Part shown: one piece after another, positions 62,299-64,000 of the stretch
How positions within the stretch are numbered: position 1 is the first letter of the stretch
Layout: every line of letters starts with the position of its first letter
Assembly: GCA_963728155.1 (NCBI GenBank)
Contig: CAVSJF010000026.1
Coordinates: 1-64,000, forward strand
DNA from: JACVRW01 sp963728155
Lineage (GTDB): Bacteria; Actinomycetota; Thermoleophilia; Solirubrobacterales; Thermoleophilaceae
DNA length: 64,000 nucleotides
Direction: 5' to 3'
Translations under genes and position numbers: made by a program
The notes under the pieces: generated by a model
Told to the model about the DNA's origin: nothing
Database searches by the model: none
Seen by the model: the letters and a program-made list of their open reading frames with translations, nothing else

Positions 62299-63529
62299 GT
62301 GAGTGCCTGCCGAACGATGCTGACCGTCGGCCTCGTCTTCTCGACGCTGGCCGGTTGCTCCTCCGACGATGACGGGGCCGAGCGCGCCGAGCCCGCCAAC
62401 GATGCTCCCGCCCCGCAGGAGACGGCGACAGCGGAGACCGCCGAGGCGCAGCGGCGCCCGGTCCGCCTGCTGAGGCTCGGGCGCTTCGAGGCCCCCACCT
62501 ACCTAACCGCGCCGCGCGGCGACAGCCGGCGCTTCGTGGTGCAGCGCGACGGGCAGATCGTGATCGTCCGCGGCGGGCGCAAGCTCGGCACGCCGTTCCT
62601 CGACATCTCCGACCTCGTCTCGGCGCCGGAGGGCGAGAGCGGCATGCTCTCGATGGCCTTCGCGCGTGACTACGCCCAGTCGGGGCGCTTCTACGTCTAC
62701 TACACCGACAACCAGGGCTTTCTTCAGATCGATCAGTTCCAGCGCTCGCAGGGCGATCCCAACCGCGCCGACCCCGGCTCGCGCCGCTCGGTGCTGCGCG
62801 TCCCGCACAACCGCGGCAACCACAAGGGCGGCCAGCTCCAGGTCGGCCCCGACGGCTTCCTCTACGCCGGCTTCGGGGACGGCGGCGGTGGAGGCGACCC
62901 CGACGAGAACGCCCAAGACCTGGGCCAGCCGCTGGGCAAGCTCTTCCGCATCGCCCCGCGTGCCGGCGGCGGCTACGACGTGCCCGCCGACAATCCCCTG
63001 CGCGGGCGCGCCGGTGCGCGCCCGGAGATCTACGCCTACGGGCTGCGCAATCCCTACCGCTTCTCGTTCGACCGATCGCGCGGCAGCCTGATCGTTGGCG
63101 ACGTGGGCCAGGACGCCGTCGAGGAGGTCTCGTTCGTGAAGGGCCGCTCCGGCGGCCGCCAGCCGCGCGGCGGGATCAACTTCGGCTGGGACGTGTTCGA
63201 GGGACGCAGCAACTACGAGGGTGGAAGCGCTCCCGGCCATGTGCCTCCCGTGATCACCCACCTGCACTCGCAGAGCAGCTTCTGCTCGATCACCGGCGGC
63301 TACGTGATCCGCGACCCCTCCCTGCGCGGCAGCCGCTTACTTCGGGCGCTACGTCTACGGCGACTTCTGCGACGGCAGGCTGCGGCTCGCCAAGCTGCGC
63401 CGCCCGCGCTCGGCCTCGAAGCTGACCGGGCTCCAGGTATCGAACCTCGCCTCCTTCGGCGAGGACGGTCGCGGGCGGGTGTACGCCATCTCGCTCGAGG
63501 GGCCGATCTACCGCATCGGCCGCCGCTGA
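62299..63529 (+). CDS. PQQ-type glucose/sorbosone dehydrogenase-like lipoprotein, one apparent frameshift
   Basis: About 410 codons. Lipoprotein signal with LAGC lipobox (Cys20 from GTG 62299). Beta-propeller motifs: TYLTAPRGDSRRFVVQRDGQ, ESGMLSMAFARDYAQSGRFY, HNRGNHKGGQLQVGPDGFLY, RPEIYAYGLRNPYRFSFDRS and DVGQDAVEEV. One extra T near 63338 shifts frame; repair gives RYFGRYVYGDFCDGRLRLAK and a stop at 63529. Oxidises sugars or alcohols outside the cell, with PQQ in relatives; binding is not proven here. Confidence 0.87.
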
Positions 63530-63568
63530 GCACCTAGACTCGCCTCCTTACTTCCGAGGAGGCCGCCA

Positions 63569-64000
63569 GTGCATTTCGAAGGTGTGATTCCCGCCGCGCT
63601 GACTCCGTTCGACGAGAGCGGGTCGGTGGACGTCGAGGCCCTGTCCGCGACTGCCCGCTGGCTGCTCGACCAGGGCGTGACCGGGCTGGTGGGCACCGGG
63701 ACGATGGGCGAGGCGCAGAGCCTGAGCCGCGCGGAGCGGCGCACGGTGATCGAGACTCTGGTGGGCGCGGCCGACGGGCGGGTGACGGTCACCGCCGGCG
63801 TGTCCAGTGAGACACCCACGCTGTCGATCGCCTACGCGGAGGACGCCGCCGCGGCCGGCGCGAAGGCGCTGATGCTGTTGCCCCCGCTCGGCTACGCCGG
63901 CGATGCCCTGGAGGTCGAGGCCTTCTACCGCGCGGTGGCCGAGGCGACAGGCCTGCCGATCATGGCCTACAACAATCCCAAGGCCAGCGGTACCGACATG
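63569..64000 (+). CDS. DapA/NanA-family aldolase, 3' end outside window
   Basis: Partial: 144 codons visible. GTG start with GAGGAGG at 63556-63562. FEGVIPAALTPFDESGSVDV, GLVGTGTMGEAQSLSRAERR (the GTTGE-like pyruvate-binding site) and MAYNNPKASG (YNNP with the catalytic Tyr) place it in the dihydrodipicolinate synthase family. The Schiff-base Lys lies beyond the window, so activity and substrate cannot be judged. Confidence 0.85.
   Translation, partial: MHFEGVIPAALTPFDESGSVDVEALSATARWLLDQGVTGLVGTGTMGEAQSLSRAERRTVIETLVGAADGRVTVTAGVSSETPTLSIAYAEDAAAAGAKALMLLPPLGYAGDALEVEAFYRAVAEATGLPIMAYNNPKASGTDM

Overview
The window is one continuous piece of a high-GC actinobacterial chromosome. The best guess is class Thermoleophilia (Solirubrobacterales-like). 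This rests on the very GC-rich coding, the zinc-type S14 and S4, frequent GTG starts, the secreted protein at 4117 with its PSPAMVVALVALFVALGG-type leader, a c-di-AMP riboswitch with actinobacterial signature boxes, and an AbiEi/DUF559 protein. The assignment is inferred from sequence character; no database was searched.

Layout. 1-4.0 kb: the 3' part of rpoC, closed by a strong hairpin. 4.1-7.0 kb: four ordinary accessory genes (secreted protein, HAD-like, DMT transporter, alpha/beta hydrolase). 7.06-28.3 kb: the translation superlocus in classical order: rpsL-rpsG, a membrane-protein gene on the other strand, fusA-tuf-rpsJ-rplC-rplD-rplW-rplB-rpsS-rplV-rpsC-rplP-rpmC-rpsQ-rplN-rplX-rplE-rpsZ-rpsH-rplF-rplR-rpsE-rpmD-rplO-secY-adk-map-rpmJ-rpsM-rpsK-rpsD-rpoA-rplQ. 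infA is not at its usual place. Several ribosomal proteins carry unusual additions: a SAP domain on L22, a Glu/Ala repeat region on S17, a Gly/Arg tail on S3, acidic tails on L5 and S5.

28.3-47.1 kb: a cyclic-nucleotide-domain/FAD oxidoreductase facing a ribokinase-like gene; a metallo-beta-lactamase-fold protein; a c-di-AMP riboswitch in front of a peptidoglycan hydrolase; a sulfate ABC operon with a cysteine-free Rrf2 regulator; SnoaL-like and methyltransferase genes; truA-surE-ligA; a MarR-MFS pair with its operator; a PBP4-type carboxypeptidase; a patatin; an AbiEi/DUF559 protein. 47.3-57.3 kb: aminotransferase, acyl-CoA synthetase, a 58-residue conserved-looking small protein, Nif3-like, an ECF sigma factor fused to a zinc anti-sigma-like module, a membrane segment and a Pro/Asn-rich repeat tail, then AraC-VOC-DUF1801-UvrA-like genes in one run. 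57.3-64 kb: a secreted HExxHxxxxxH metalloprotease, a TetR-MFS pair with three phased operators over a perfect -35/-10 promoter, a PadR-serine hydrolase pair, tRNA-Pro(CGG), a PQQ-type sugar dehydrogenase lipoprotein and the start of a DapA-family gene.

Data quality matters. About twenty single-base indels interrupt otherwise intact genes between 22.1 and 46.8 kb, plus one at 63.3 kb. They hit essential genes (rplO, secY, adk, rpoA), so I read them as sequence errors rather than decay. Such genes are annotated whole, with the break positions given.
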